The notes under the pieces are model-generated. The model saw nothing but the letters and a program-made list of their open reading frames with translations. It made no database searches and was not told the DNA's origin. From Leadbetterella sp964489955 (GTDB lineage Bacteria > Bacteroidota > Bacteroidia > Cytophagales > Spirosomataceae), in NCBI GenBank assembly GCA_964489955.1, contig CAZBAV010000031.1, positions 1 through 44,675 on the forward strand: a DNA stretch of 44,675 nt, in the 5' to 3' direction. Position numbers and translations under genes: made by a program. Of the stretch, positions 1-8,359 are shown in pieces (position 1 is the first letter of the stretch; each line of letters begins with the position of its first letter).

Positions 1-54
1 CCAGCGACCCTCTGATTAACAGTCAGATGCTCTAACCAACTGAGCTATTCAGGA
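1..54 (-). tRNA. tRNA-Asn (GTT), 5' part, cut by the window edge
   Basis: Read on the minus strand the molecule starts at 54 with TCCTGAA, then TA, a D-arm GCTC..GAGC with AGTTGGTTA loop, and an anticodon arm TCTGA-CTGTTAA-TCAGA. The anticodon is GTT (plus-strand positions 18-20 read aac), so it decodes asparagine. The variable loop follows; the T arm and the 3' acceptor strand lie before position 1. A full-consensus promoter sits about 40 nt upstream. Confidence 0.95.
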
Positions 55-98
55 ATCTTTTCAACCATTTTTGAAACTGTGTCTCTCTTATGGTGGTG

Positions 99-129
99 CA
101 AAAGTAGAGCCTTTTTAAATACGTGTCAA
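99..129 (-). promoter_or_regulatory. promoter of tRNA-Asn
   Basis: On the minus strand TTG (127-129), 20 nt, then TACTTTTG (99-106). This fits the Bacteroidota primary-sigma consensus TTG / TAnnTTTG exactly. The expected transcript start, near 92, leaves a leader of about 38 nt before the tRNA. Confidence 0.7.
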
Positions 130-166
130 GCATTTTCTAGTAAAAAAATCCATTTTTTTTAGAAAT

Positions 167-208
167 AAAAAAGCAACTCCCTGCATAAAAAATGGAAGTT
201 GCTTTTTT
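167..208 (-). terminator. intrinsic terminator after the small gene at 226-420
   Basis: The arms AAGCAACT-CC and GG-A-AGTTGCTT pair around an A-rich loop, with a run of A on one side and T on the other, so it can work in both directions. On the minus strand it lies just past the stop of the small gene and ends with a T run. Confidence 0.7.
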
Positions 209-225
209 ATAGGCACTTAAGACAC

Positions 226-420
226 TTACGAAAGAGCCGGCCTAGCAAACACTCTATCAAGGGTATTGTAGTACATCTGGCCAAACTTGTCATAACACCA
301 CGACTTCAAGTCTAAAATCTCGTTTGGTAATAGTTCTTTTACTCCCTTTCTTAGCTCTTTCTCAAACAACAACTTGTCAAAACTTACCTTTACTAATATA
401 ACTTTGATATAAGCTAACAT
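226..420 (-). CDS. small protein of unknown function, 64 aa
   Basis: I do not recognise a named domain. The protein is compact and mixed-charge, has an ATG start, and shows a motif pattern (FEKELRKG, LLPNE, LKSWCYDKFG) that looks like a folded helical protein rather than random translation. It follows ispH on the same strand with 61 nt between and is directly followed by a terminator, so it is probably the last gene of an ispH operon; no promoter match is visible in the gap. From memory, similar short proteins of about 60-65 aa occur in Bacteroidota, but I cannot confirm this here. It could be a regulator or an unnamed housekeeping protein. Confidence 0.6.
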   Translation of the reverse strand: MLAYIKVILVKVSFDKLLFEKELRKGVKELLPNEILDLKSWCYDKFGQMYYNTLDRVFARPALS

Positions 421-481
421 AATTATACAGTTTTTTTAGTTCAACAATAGAACGTAATTATACTATAATTTATTAGAATAA

Positions 482-1717
482 TCAAAACATTTTTAAACTA
501 TTTTCGAGACTTTCTTCTAGTTCTGTCTCTTTACCAAATACTTGCAGCAGCCTCCTAAGCACTCCTTCGACCACTGCATCCGGACAGGAAGCCCCACAAG
601 TCAGAATTAACCGCTGCCGGTTATTCAAATCCACAAAATTGAAACTGCTCTTTTCTATTCCCAGATGAATATCGAAATGGTTAATCTCTTCCTCAGATTT
701 TATACTTCCAGCCGATTTAATAAAATAAGTTGGTAATTTTTGCTCCAACAGCTCTACCAAATGTGTAGTGTTAGAACTATTATATCCTCCTACCACAATA
801 GCCAAGTCCGCATCCTCCTGCATAAGGGCGTAAGTAGCATCCTGATTATCATTTGTAGCATAACACAGCGTGTCTTTTGTGCTTGCAAAATGGTCTACTA
901 CACTTATGTCTGATAGCCCATAAAAACCTATTAACTCCTCCTTTAAATAATTGGCAATTTCCTGGGTTTCAGAAGCCAGCATCGTGGTTTGGTTAACTAC
1001 TCCCAATTTGACCAAATGCTGCTCCGGGTCAAACCCTTCAGAAAAGCGTCCATCAAAATCAGAAAAGAACTCTTCTTTACCTTTTTCTTTCCTTATATAT
1101 TTTGCTAAAAGTCTTGCTTCTCCTATATCTTTAATAACTAAAGTATTGGCCTTTGATGTACTGTGCGAAAAAGTAGCACGAGTTTCTTCGTGGTTTGGTT
1201 TGCCATGAACCACTACCGTATAGCCTCTCTCACCAATCTGGTTTGCACGATTCCAAACCTTTTCTACAAAAGGACAGGTTGTATCATAGTTATAAGGATT
1301 AATACCCATCCCTGACAATTCTTCCTGTATCTCTATAGTGGTACCAAAAGCCGGGACAATTACAATATCTTCATCATTAAGTGAATTGAAATCTACCAAC
1401 CTGTTGCCCTTAGTATCCATTAAAAAACTCACTCCTTCGGCTTGTAAATCGGCGTTCACATCCGGGTTATGGATCATTTCGCTCAATAAGAAAACCCTCT
1501 TGTCGGGATTTTCATTAAGAGTCTTGTATGCAATTTCAACCGCATTTTCTACTCCATAGCAAAAACCAAAATGTCTTGCCACCAAAATAGTGAGGTTACC
1601 AAACTCTAAGACAGTGGGTTTAAAGTCTCGCTTAAGCTTATCTTTGGACCTACGCGTCTCTTTTATCTTTGAGATTACAGAACTCTTAAACTTCGATGGA
1701 ATATCAAAAGTCTTCAT
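482..1717 (-). CDS. ispH: 4-hydroxy-3-methylbut-2-enyl diphosphate reductase (IspH/LytB, long form)
   Basis: This enzyme does the last step of the MEP pathway, reducing HMBPP to IPP and DMAPP with a [4Fe-4S] cluster. In the 411-aa product the three cluster cysteines are C53 (GFCYGVENA), C148 (DTTCPFVEKV) and C285 (DTLCYATNDNQ). Substrate residues lie in MIHNPDVN and VHGKPNHEETRATFSHS, and the C-terminal loop is CGASCPDAVVEG. The length matches the cyanobacterial/plant type (about 400 aa), not the 310-aa E. coli type. The frame could start further out at a TTG at 1804, but the ATG at 1717 (MKTFDIPSKF) is preferred: it fits the family N-terminus as I remember it, and a TAnnTTTG box lies between the two candidates. 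It is divergent from the Wzi-like gene. Confidence 0.95.
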   Translation of the reverse strand: MKTFDIPSKFKSSVISKIKETRRSKDKLKRDFKPTVLEFGNLTILVARHFGFCYGVENAVEIAYKTLNENPDKRVFLLSEMIHNPDVNADLQAEGVSFLMDTKGNRLVDFNSLNDEDIVIVPAFGTTIEIQEELSGMGINPYNYDTTCPFVEKVWNRANQIGERGYTVVVHGKPNHEETRATFSHSTSKANTLVIKDIGEARLLAKYIRKEKGKEEFFSDFDGRFSEGFDPEQHLVKLGVVNQTTMLASETQEIANYLKEELIGFYGLSDISVVDHFASTKDTLCYATNDNQDATYALMQEDADLAIVVGGYNSSNTTHLVELLEQKLPTYFIKSAGSIKSEEEINHFDIHLGIEKSSFNFVDLNNRQRLILTCGASCPDAVVEGVLRRLLQVFGKETELEESLENSLKMF

Positions 1718-1767
1718 ATCAACACATTTCTTTAACTTCCAAAACCTCCACACAGGCGGCTTTGTTC

Positions 1768-1775
1768 CAAAATTA
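1768..1775 (-). promoter_or_regulatory. ispH: -7 box of ispH
   Basis: TAATTTTG on the minus strand matches TAnnTTTG. The nearest upstream TTG has a spacer of 26 nt, which is too long, so only half of the promoter is convincing. Its place, about 50 nt before the ATG at 1717 and downstream of the TTG at 1804, argues for the shorter IspH. Confidence 0.45.
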
Positions 1776-1833
1776 ATCGAAATAATGTCATGCAGCACTT
1801 TCAATTTATGATTAATTTCGCACTTGGTAAAAA

Positions 1834-3531
1834 ATGAATTCAGAAAAAATGTTGAAAAGGTTTCTTGTTTTTGTGTTGTTGGCAGTGGCGGCTCCAGCCT
1901 TTCCCCAATCTTCTTTTATCCCCTTAAACCATAATTCCGAATACTTTTTGGATAGAATTGAGGTAAAAACAGGTCGACTTTCTAATGAATTCCACAGTAC
2001 TGTTAAACCCTATAACCGAGAAGCTGTAGCAAAATACCTCAAAGGAATTAAGTCAGGTGATTATTATAAACTACCGTATACAGACAGGCAAAACATAGAG
2101 TTTATCAAAACCGACAATTGGGAGTTCTTTAAGGACGACAGTACCCTACGCCCCAAGAAAGCACTTTTAAAATATTTTTTTCGTACCAAAAGTGATTTCC
2201 TACATGTAGAACATGAAGATTTTGACATCCACGCATCGCCTATCTTGCACTTATCCTATGGCCAAAACTCTGCATATGGCAACTTACAAGAACGGACATT
2301 ATCTAACAACACCCGCGGAGTAGAAATCCGGGGACGAATAAACGATAAGCTCGGTTTTTACACCATGCTTACAGACAATGTCACTGTAGCCGATAACTAT
2401 TTCATAGATTACTATCGTAAAAACGGAGCCTTCCCGTACGAGTCCTTTGTGAAAATTCAGAATGACGACACATTAAAATATAGCCTTAACTATTTCCAAG
2501 CCCTGGGGTACATTACATTCAGGCCTATTAAAAGCTTACAACTAAGCTTTGGGCACGATAAAAATTTCATAGGAAATGGAGTCCGTTCATTAATACTCAG
2601 TGATTTTAGTGCCCCATACTTGCAACTAAAAATGGATTTACGGCTGGGGCGTTTCCAATACCAGAGTATTTATGGCCAAATGACAAATCGTCAAATAGAG
2701 ACGATACCATTCAGCCAAAAAACAAATGTGCCAAAATATGTGGCGTTCCACCATTTAAACTTCAATGTGACCCCTAATCTGAATATTGGTCTATTTGAAT
2801 CTGTAATGTTTGGAAACCGCAAAATTGGTTTTGACTTAAATTACCTTAACCCCATAATTTTCTACCGTTTTATAGAAGGATATCTTGGAAGCTCGGATAA
2901 TGCCATGGTAGGAATGGATTTTAAGTGGAACTTCCTAAAAACTGCGAGCCTTTACGGGCAGTTTATTCTTGACGAATATAACAAAAAGGAGTTTAGCGAG
3001 GACCTTTGGTGGTCTAAGAAATACGGCTTCCAAATTGGAGGAAAGTACTTTGATGCCTTTGGTGTGAATAATCTCGACCTTCAGTTCGAACACAACATGG
3101 TACGCCCTTACGTATACTCTCATTTTACCACCTTTACCAATTTTGTAAACTACAACCTCCCCATGGCACACCCTTTGGGAGCCAATTTCAGAGAAAACAT
3201 CGCCATAATACGTTACCAACCTAGCCAAAAACTGCAACTTAAAGTGATTGGCTCTATTGCAAACAAAGGAGAAGATATAGACAGTACTAACTATGGTGGA
3301 GATATACAGAAAATAAATATTATAAACAGACCTCGTGATTATGGCGTAAAAGTGGGTCAAGGCTTTAAGAACACAATTACTTTTGTAGAAGCATCTGCCA
3401 CGTATATGCTTTGGCACAATATATATGCGGAGCTAAACTATAAATACCGTAAGGATTCATTCTATCCAAGCCAAAACAGCTACTCGGCTGGCATCAGATG
3501 GAACTTTCCCCAAAGGTCTTATATGTTCTGA
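1834..3531 (+). CDS. outer-membrane beta-barrel protein, Wzi/RemB-like
   Basis: 565 aa with an N-terminal signal peptide (the hydrophobic stretch ends at PAFPQ, about residue 25). The body consists of alternating aromatic strands and ends in an aromatic residue (RSYMF), as in outer-membrane barrels. The pattern recalls the capsule-assembly Wzi fold and the RemB-like proteins of gliding Bacteroidota; I infer an envelope role in exopolysaccharide attachment or surface organisation but see no catalytic site. ATG at 1849 (MLKRF) is a possible alternative start. It is 27 nt before ruvB on the same strand, so the two may be co-transcribed. It is divergent from ispH. Confidence 0.7.
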   Translation: MNSEKMLKRFLVFVLLAVAAPAFPQSSFIPLNHNSEYFLDRIEVKTGRLSNEFHSTVKPYNREAVAKYLKGIKSGDYYKLPYTDRQNIEFIKTDNWEFFKDDSTLRPKKALLKYFFRTKSDFLHVEHEDFDIHASPILHLSYGQNSAYGNLQERTLSNNTRGVEIRGRINDKLGFYTMLTDNVTVADNYFIDYYRKNGAFPYESFVKIQNDDTLKYSLNYFQALGYITFRPIKSLQLSFGHDKNFIGNGVRSLILSDFSAPYLQLKMDLRLGRFQYQSIYGQMTNRQIETIPFSQKTNVPKYVAFHHLNFNVTPNLNIGLFESVMFGNRKIGFDLNYLNPIIFYRFIEGYLGSSDNAMVGMDFKWNFLKTASLYGQFILDEYNKKEFSEDLWWSKKYGFQIGGKYFDAFGVNNLDLQFEHNMVRPYVYSHFTTFTNFVNYNLPMAHPLGANFRENIAIIRYQPSQKLQLKVIGSIANKGEDIDSTNYGGDIQKINIINRPRDYGVKVGQGFKNTITFVEASATYMLWHNIYAELNYKYRKDSFYPSQNSYSAGIRWNFPQRSYMF

Positions 3532-3558
3532 CACATTTTTTGTAAGTTTGGATTTATT

Positions 3559-4596
3559 ATGAGAGAGGATTATCTACAAGGCGGAAACGAAAACTTATCT
3601 TCAGGAGAAAAGGAGATAGAAAGAGCTTTACGTCCTCTTAGTTTTGGCGATTTCTCGGGACAAGACAAGATTCTAGAAAACCTAAAGGTATTTGTAAAGG
3701 CTGCCAAGTTAAGGAAAGAGGCATTAGATCATGTCTTACTCCACGGCCCTCCTGGTTTAGGAAAAACTACTTTGTCACACATTATAGCTAATGAACTTGG
3801 TGCTAACCTAAAAATTACATCGGGTCCAGTTTTGGATAAACCCAGTGATTTGGCGGGTCTCCTCACGTCTCTTGAAACTAATGACGTACTTTTTATAGAC
3901 GAAATACACCGCTTAAATCCTATTGTAGAAGAGTATCTCTACTCTGCTATGGAGGATTACAAGATAGACATCATGCTGGATAGTGGCCCTAATGCCCGCA
4001 GCGTGCAGATTGGCCTTAATCCCTTTACCTTGGTTGGAGCCACAACTCGTTCGGGTTTGCTGACATCACCACTTAGAGCCAGATTTGGAATTAACTCCAG
4101 GTTAGAATATTATGATTCTGCCCTCCTTACACGTATTATTGTTCGCTCGGCAGCTATACTAAATACACCTATTGACGAAGATGGAGCTTTTGAAATAGCC
4201 CGTCGTAGCCGCGGTACGCCACGTATTGCCAATAATCTTTTGCGAAGGACACGAGATTTTGCACAGGTGAAAGGAACTGGGAAAATTACAGTGGAAATAG
4301 CACAAATAGCTTTACAGGCACTAGATGTAGACCAGCATGGCTTGGATGATATGGATAACCGTATCCTAAGTACTATTATAGAGAAGTTTAAGGGGGGGCC
4401 AGTAGGTCTTAGCACCATTGCTACAGCTGTGGGTGAAGAAGCCGAAACAATAGAGGAAGTTTATGAGCCTTTCCTAATACAAGAGGGTTTCTTAAAGCGT
4501 ACAGCTAGAGGAAGAGAAGCCACAGAGAAGGCTTACAAGCACCTTAATATCGTACCCAAATACCGGATGGGAGAATTATTTTCTGATAATTTATAG
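3559..4596 (+). CDS. ruvB: Holliday junction branch migration helicase RuvB
   Basis: RuvB is the AAA+ motor that, with RuvA, drives branch migration of Holliday junctions. The 345-aa length is normal. Walker A GPPGLGKTT is at residues 63-71, Walker B with DEIHR at 114-118, and the ATTRSG sensor block at 161-166, followed by LRARFG. The C-terminal winged helix ends with RTARGREATEKAY. No ruvA or ruvC is next to it. The 27-nt gap to the upstream barrel gene suggests read-through transcription. Confidence 0.98.
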   Translation: MREDYLQGGNENLSSGEKEIERALRPLSFGDFSGQDKILENLKVFVKAAKLRKEALDHVLLHGPPGLGKTTLSHIIANELGANLKITSGPVLDKPSDLAGLLTSLETNDVLFIDEIHRLNPIVEEYLYSAMEDYKIDIMLDSGPNARSVQIGLNPFTLVGATTRSGLLTSPLRARFGINSRLEYYDSALLTRIIVRSAAILNTPIDEDGAFEIARRSRGTPRIANNLLRRTRDFAQVKGTGKITVEIAQIALQALDVDQHGLDDMDNRILSTIIEKFKGGPVGLSTIATAVGEEAETIEEVYEPFLIQEGFLKRTARGREATEKAYKHLNIVPKYRMGELFSDNL

Positions 4597-4679
4597 TACG
4601 CATTCTATTTATTATTATTTTTAGGAGAATTGGCACAAAAACAACTTTGTACCCTTAACTCTCATAACCTAAAAATAGT

Positions 4680-6530
4680 ATGGCTGGAGTACGATTAAAA
4701 AAAGAACAAGAAGAAACGGTTAAGATAGAAAAACGAGAAACGGCCCAACCCATTTTATTTGAAATTGCGTGGGAAGTCTGTAATCAGGTGGGTGGAATAT
4801 ATACCGTGATAAGGTCCAAAGTGCCATCTATGGTGGAAGAATGGGGTGATAATTACTGTTTAATAGGTCCATATTTCCAGCAAACAGCCAGTATAGAGTT
4901 TGAACAGATACATGACGACGACTCCGTATTCTGTAAAGTTGCACAAAAGCTGCAAGCCCAAGGAATAGATGCCCACTATGGACGCTGGCTTGTTACCGGT
5001 AACCCAAACATAATCCTACTTGACATAAACCAGGCTCTGGCAAATATAGATAGCCTGAAGTTTGACTTATGGGAAAAACACCAAATATCAACCCTAAATA
5101 GCGAGTCTCTTGTAAATGGCGTGATAGCATTTGGAGGTATGGTTAAGTCCTACCTAAAGACCTTTGTAGAGTGCAAGCCTAGAAACCAAGAATGTATTGT
5201 GCATTTCCATGAATGGATGGCCTCGACAGCTTTACTTGATCTTAAAAAAGAGAATGTAAATGTAGCTACTGTATTTACTACACATGCTACCATGCTTGGC
5301 CGATATATAGCTGGAAACGTAGATGACTTTTACGAAAGGCTCCCTACCTATGACTGGGAAAAGGAGGCCAAACATTATGGTATAGAAGCTCAGGCAAAGA
5401 TAGAACGGCTCTCTGCCCAATATTGCAATGTACTTACCACTGTATCTGATGTAACTGCCCGGGAATGCGAGGTGTTTTTTGGCCGTCAGTGTGACTTAAT
5501 CCTACCCAACGGATTAAACATTACCCGTTTTGCGGCTACCCACGAGTTCCAAAATCTACACCTAAAGTATAAGCAGAAGATAAACCAGTTTGTGATGGGG
5601 CATTTCTTCCAAAGTTATTCTTGGGACTTAGACAACACCGTATATTTTTTCACATCAGGCCGATACGAGTTTAAAAATAAAGGTTATGACCTTACTCTGG
5701 AGGCTCTTAAAAGGCTTAATTTTAAAATTGTACAGTCCGGTCTGGATATTACAGTAGTAATGTTCATTATTACGAGAAACCCTGTACACTCTATAGATCC
5801 ACAAGTACTACAATCGCGTGCAGTGATGGAAGAAATAAACCAAACATGTAAATCTATAGAAAGGGAAATTGGAGAACACTTGTTTTATGACTCGGCATCA
5901 AATGATGATACTACCATGCCCGATCTGAACCAATTCGTAAGCGAATACTGGAGACTAAGGCTCAGGAGAACTATACAAACCTGGAAAACTAAAACCCTGC
6001 CAAGAACAGTAACCCACTTACTGAAGGAAAAAGACGATATAGTAAAGTTTTTTGAGAGGACTAACCTACAAAATCATCAACAAGACAGGGTAAAGTTTGT
6101 ATACCATCCAGACTTTATTTCTTCTACCAATCCGCTATTTAGTATGGAGTATAGCCAGTTTGTACGTGGATGTCATTTGGGCATTTTCCCTAGCTATTAC
6201 GAACCGTGGGGGTACACACCTCTTGAGTGTATAGTAAGGGGTATTCCTACAGTAACAAGTGATTTATCTGGCTTTGGTGACTTCATGAAAGACCTTATGA
6301 CTGACCACGAAAATGTAGGAATTTATCTGGTAAACCGCAAGGAAAGTAACTTTGATAAGGCTGCTGACCAGCTAGCTGAAATCATGTTTAAGTTTGTTAC
6401 CCTAAGCCGCAGGGAACGTATTATGCAAAGAAACAGAGTAGAAAATATATCTGATGTGTTTGACTGGACTAACCTCCGCACATACTATGATACTGCCCAT
6501 GATTTGGCATTGAAGAAGAAAGGACGCTGA
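4680..6530 (+). CDS. glycogen synthase, GT3 family (animal/fungal type)
   Basis: 616 aa. It transfers glucose from a nucleotide sugar to the growing alpha-1,4-glucan. The N-terminal substrate loop is QVGGIYTVIRSK (residues 36-47), matching the VGGIYTV motif of family GT3 rather than the KTGGL motif of bacterial GT5 GlgA. The C-terminal catalytic E-x7-E motif is EPWGYTPLE (E508 and E516). GT3 synthases are known from eukaryotes and also from Bacteroidota. An 83-nt gap separates it from ruvB, without a convincing promoter. A 15-bp hairpin follows the stop. Confidence 0.92.
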   Translation: MAGVRLKKEQEETVKIEKRETAQPILFEIAWEVCNQVGGIYTVIRSKVPSMVEEWGDNYCLIGPYFQQTASIEFEQIHDDDSVFCKVAQKLQAQGIDAHYGRWLVTGNPNIILLDINQALANIDSLKFDLWEKHQISTLNSESLVNGVIAFGGMVKSYLKTFVECKPRNQECIVHFHEWMASTALLDLKKENVNVATVFTTHATMLGRYIAGNVDDFYERLPTYDWEKEAKHYGIEAQAKIERLSAQYCNVLTTVSDVTARECEVFFGRQCDLILPNGLNITRFAATHEFQNLHLKYKQKINQFVMGHFFQSYSWDLDNTVYFFTSGRYEFKNKGYDLTLEALKRLNFKIVQSGLDITVVMFIITRNPVHSIDPQVLQSRAVMEEINQTCKSIEREIGEHLFYDSASNDDTTMPDLNQFVSEYWRLRLRRTIQTWKTKTLPRTVTHLLKEKDDIVKFFERTNLQNHQQDRVKFVYHPDFISSTNPLFSMEYSQFVRGCHLGIFPSYYEPWGYTPLECIVRGIPTVTSDLSGFGDFMKDLMTDHENVGIYLVNRKESNFDKAADQLAEIMFKFVTLSRRERIMQRNRVENISDVFDWTNLRTYYDTAHDLALKKKGR

Positions 6531-6536
6531 GTCTTA

Positions 6537-6586
6537 TAGCCACGACTGCACCAATTATAGGTAAAACTATTGTGCAGTCGTGGCTA
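6537..6586. terminator. perfect 15-bp hairpin between convergent genes
   Basis: TAGCCACGACTGCAC (6537-6551) and its exact reverse complement (6572-6586) flank a 20-nt loop. It fills most of the 69-nt gap between the glycogen synthase and the cysteine desulfurase, which converge. There is no T run on either side, so it is an atypical terminator; it may act on both strands or block 3' exonucleases. Confidence 0.55.
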
Positions 6587-6599
6587 CAGCCTTATCTAC

Positions 6600-7736
6600 T
6601 TAACCAAATATTTTAGCTAAGCTATCTACTGTCCTATCTATTTCTTCCTCTGTAGTGAATTTACAAAAAGAAAAACGCACGTTTGCACGGCCACTTTCTA
6701 ACTTTAAAGCATTTAGAACATGAGACCCCTGATCAGTTCCACTAGAACAAGCACTTCCGCCCGAACATGAAATCCCTTCAATATCTAAATTGAAAAGTAA
6801 CATTTCATTATCTGCGTGCTCCGGGAAACTCACGTTTAACACCGTATATAGGCTATTATCTACATCTGCAGACATACCGTTAAACCTTACGCCAGGGATT
6901 CTCTCTCTCAGTTGAGAAATCATCCTCGACTTTATCCCTTTTACATGACTTATATGTTCATCTAAACTAGAATTAGCCAGTTCCAAGGCTTTTGCTAAGC
7001 CTACTATTCCATAAAGGTTTTCGGTACCCCCACGCATATTACGTTCCTGTGCACCACCATGGATAAATGGAGAAATCTTGTTTTTTGCGTTAATGTAAAG
7101 AAAACCTACACCTTTGGGTCCATGAAATTTATGTGCCGCACCAACTAAAAAGTCAATAGGTAATGTCTGCAAGTCGAACTTAAAATGACCCATTGTCTGT
7201 ACGGTATCTGAATGGAAAACGGCTCCGTGCGTCTGGCAAATCTCCGCTACTTTCTGCAAATCCAAAAGATTGGCAATTTCATTGTTCCCATGCATGAGAG
7301 AAACCATGCTATTGGGGTTAGACTCCAATAAAGCTGGTAGAACGCTAATGTCCAAAACTCCCTGGTTGTCGTTTTCCAAATACGTTACCTTTGTCTTTCC
7401 TAATCCTTCCAGGTGTTCTAAAGTATGTAAAACTGCATGATGCTCTAGTTTGCTAGAGATGATATGTTTTACACCAAGTGTTTCTACACTTTGTGTAAGG
7501 GCTGTATTATCGGCTTCTGTACCTCCCGAAGTAAAAAAAATCTCTCCCGGTGAAGTATTTAAGATTCCTGCTACAGTTTTTCTGGCATTTTCAATTGCGG
7601 ATTTTACTTTGCGGCCATGCCCGTGTATAGAAGAAGGGTTCCCGAAAAAATCGGTTAAATAAGGCATCATGGCCTCCAACACCTGCGGATCTATGGGTGT
7701 AGTAGCCGCATTATCTAGATAAATCTTTTTTGTCAT
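6600..7736 (-). CDS. iscS: cysteine desulfurase (NifS/IscS family)
   Basis: A PLP enzyme that takes sulfur from cysteine as a persulfide for Fe-S cluster and thio-cofactor synthesis. It has 378 aa. Seen: YLDNAATTPID near the N-terminus, EHHAV (98-102) whose His stacks on PLP, the DTVQ block with D177, the Schiff-base lysine K203 in AAHKFHGPKG, RGGTEN (235-240), and the catalytic cysteine C330 in SGGSACSSG. The short loop next to the cysteine suits the class I (NifS/IscS) group. No iscU or other cluster gene is adjacent; the gene has its own strong promoter overlapping the stop of the upstream 110-aa gene. Symbol iscS is by family; nifS would be equally fair. Confidence 0.93.
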   Translation of the reverse strand: MTKKIYLDNAATTPIDPQVLEAMMPYLTDFFGNPSSIHGHGRKVKSAIENARKTVAGILNTSPGEIFFTSGGTEADNTALTQSVETLGVKHIISSKLEHHAVLHTLEHLEGLGKTKVTYLENDNQGVLDISVLPALLESNPNSMVSLMHGNNEIANLLDLQKVAEICQTHGAVFHSDTVQTMGHFKFDLQTLPIDFLVGAAHKFHGPKGVGFLYINAKNKISPFIHGGAQERNMRGGTENLYGIVGLAKALELANSSLDEHISHVKGIKSRMISQLRERIPGVRFNGMSADVDNSLYTVLNVSFPEHADNEMLLFNLDIEGISCSGGSACSSGTDQGSHVLNALKLESGRANVRFSFCKFTTEEEIDRTVDSLAKIFG

Positions 7737-7758
7737 TGTTCTTTATTCGGATGGAAAG

Positions 7759-7789
7759 CAAAAGTACAAAAAATACTAAAATGCCACCA
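7759..7789 (-). promoter_or_regulatory. promoter of the cysteine desulfurase gene
   Basis: On the minus strand TTG (7787-7789), 20 nt, TACTTTTG (7759-7766), a full match to the Bacteroidota consensus. The -7 box is the same octamer as that of the tRNA-Asn promoter. The start codon follows about 23 nt after the box. Confidence 0.7.
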
Positions 7790-7791
7790 AC

Positions 7792-8124
7792 TCATTTACA
7801 CCAATCATCCTCATCGTCCTCATAAATAGGTATTTGTTTTAGGATTTTATTTGCCGCTGCATCAGAATAAATCCCATACCCATTTACAAACACTCCTAAC
7901 GTACCGTCTTTTGTGTTACGCATAGCGTAGAGTGTGGACTCGTCATCCAGGTCACTCATACCGGTAAAACGGTAAACCTTGTCAATCACAATATCCGATA
8001 TGTTTACTTTTTCTCCGTCTTTTTTATAAGAAATGTTTTCTTCCAGCAGGTTAAAATCATAAGTATAACCCCGCTTGCGGAGTACTTCCATAACTTCGGA
8101 AAGTGTTTTCTCTGAAAAAATCAT
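7792..8124 (-). CDS. 110-aa protein of a conserved Bacteroidota family, function unknown
   Basis: A small soluble acidic protein without signal peptide. It has a helical start (SEKTLSEVMEVLRKRGYTYDFNL) and a C-terminal part with YRFTGMSDLDDESTLYAMRN and VNGYGIYSDAA. From memory, proteins with this pattern (RGYTxDFNL, DxDDExxxYA, G..VNGxGxYSD) are widespread in Bacteroidota and are often labelled phosphoribosylpyrophosphate synthetase, although they are far too short for that enzyme; I regard that label as unreliable. It lies directly upstream of the cysteine desulfurase on the same strand. A near -7 box, TACATTTA at 8137-8144 on the minus strand, could drive it. Confidence 0.8.
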   Translation of the reverse strand: MIFSEKTLSEVMEVLRKRGYTYDFNLLEENISYKKDGEKVNISDIVIDKVYRFTGMSDLDDESTLYAMRNTKDGTLGVFVNGYGIYSDAAANKILKQIPIYEDDEDDWCK

Positions 8125-8233
8125 AAGCTTCGTTGTTTCCTAAATGTAACAATTTTTCTCTTTAAAAAGAAAGTCTTGACCCATTGACCCACATATCCGA
8201 AAATAGGAAGCCTGTCCTATAAAACGTCTACTT

Positions 8234-8294
8234 AGGTAGTACACAATATAACAATTGCCACAAAAAATTAAATATTTCACACAATATACTACCT
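8234..8294. repeat. nested inverted and direct repeats upstream of the TlpA-like gene
   Basis: AGGTAGTA (8234-8241) is the exact reverse complement of TACTACCT (8287-8294). Inside these, ACACAATATA occurs twice in direct orientation (8241-8250 and 8279-8288). The block ends 5 nt before the -33 element of the next promoter, where an activator or repressor would bind. Confidence 0.5.
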
Positions 8295-8299
8295 CACCC

Positions 8300-8331
8300 T
8301 TGCAATAAAGAAAAAGAATCGTTTACATTTG
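8300..8331 (+). promoter_or_regulatory. promoter of the TlpA-like gene at 8360
   Basis: TTG (8300-8302), 21 nt, TACATTTG (8324-8331); full match to TTG / TAnnTTTG. The ATG follows 28 nt after the -7 box. Confidence 0.7.
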
Positions 8332-8359
8332 TTCAATACTCTACAAAATTAATAGACTA

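Noticed and set aside
2935..3417. 160-codon open frame on the minus strand inside the Wzi-like gene
   Set aside because: It lies fully opposite a gene with clear signal peptide and barrel pattern; the peptide has no domain or start context and is a shadow.
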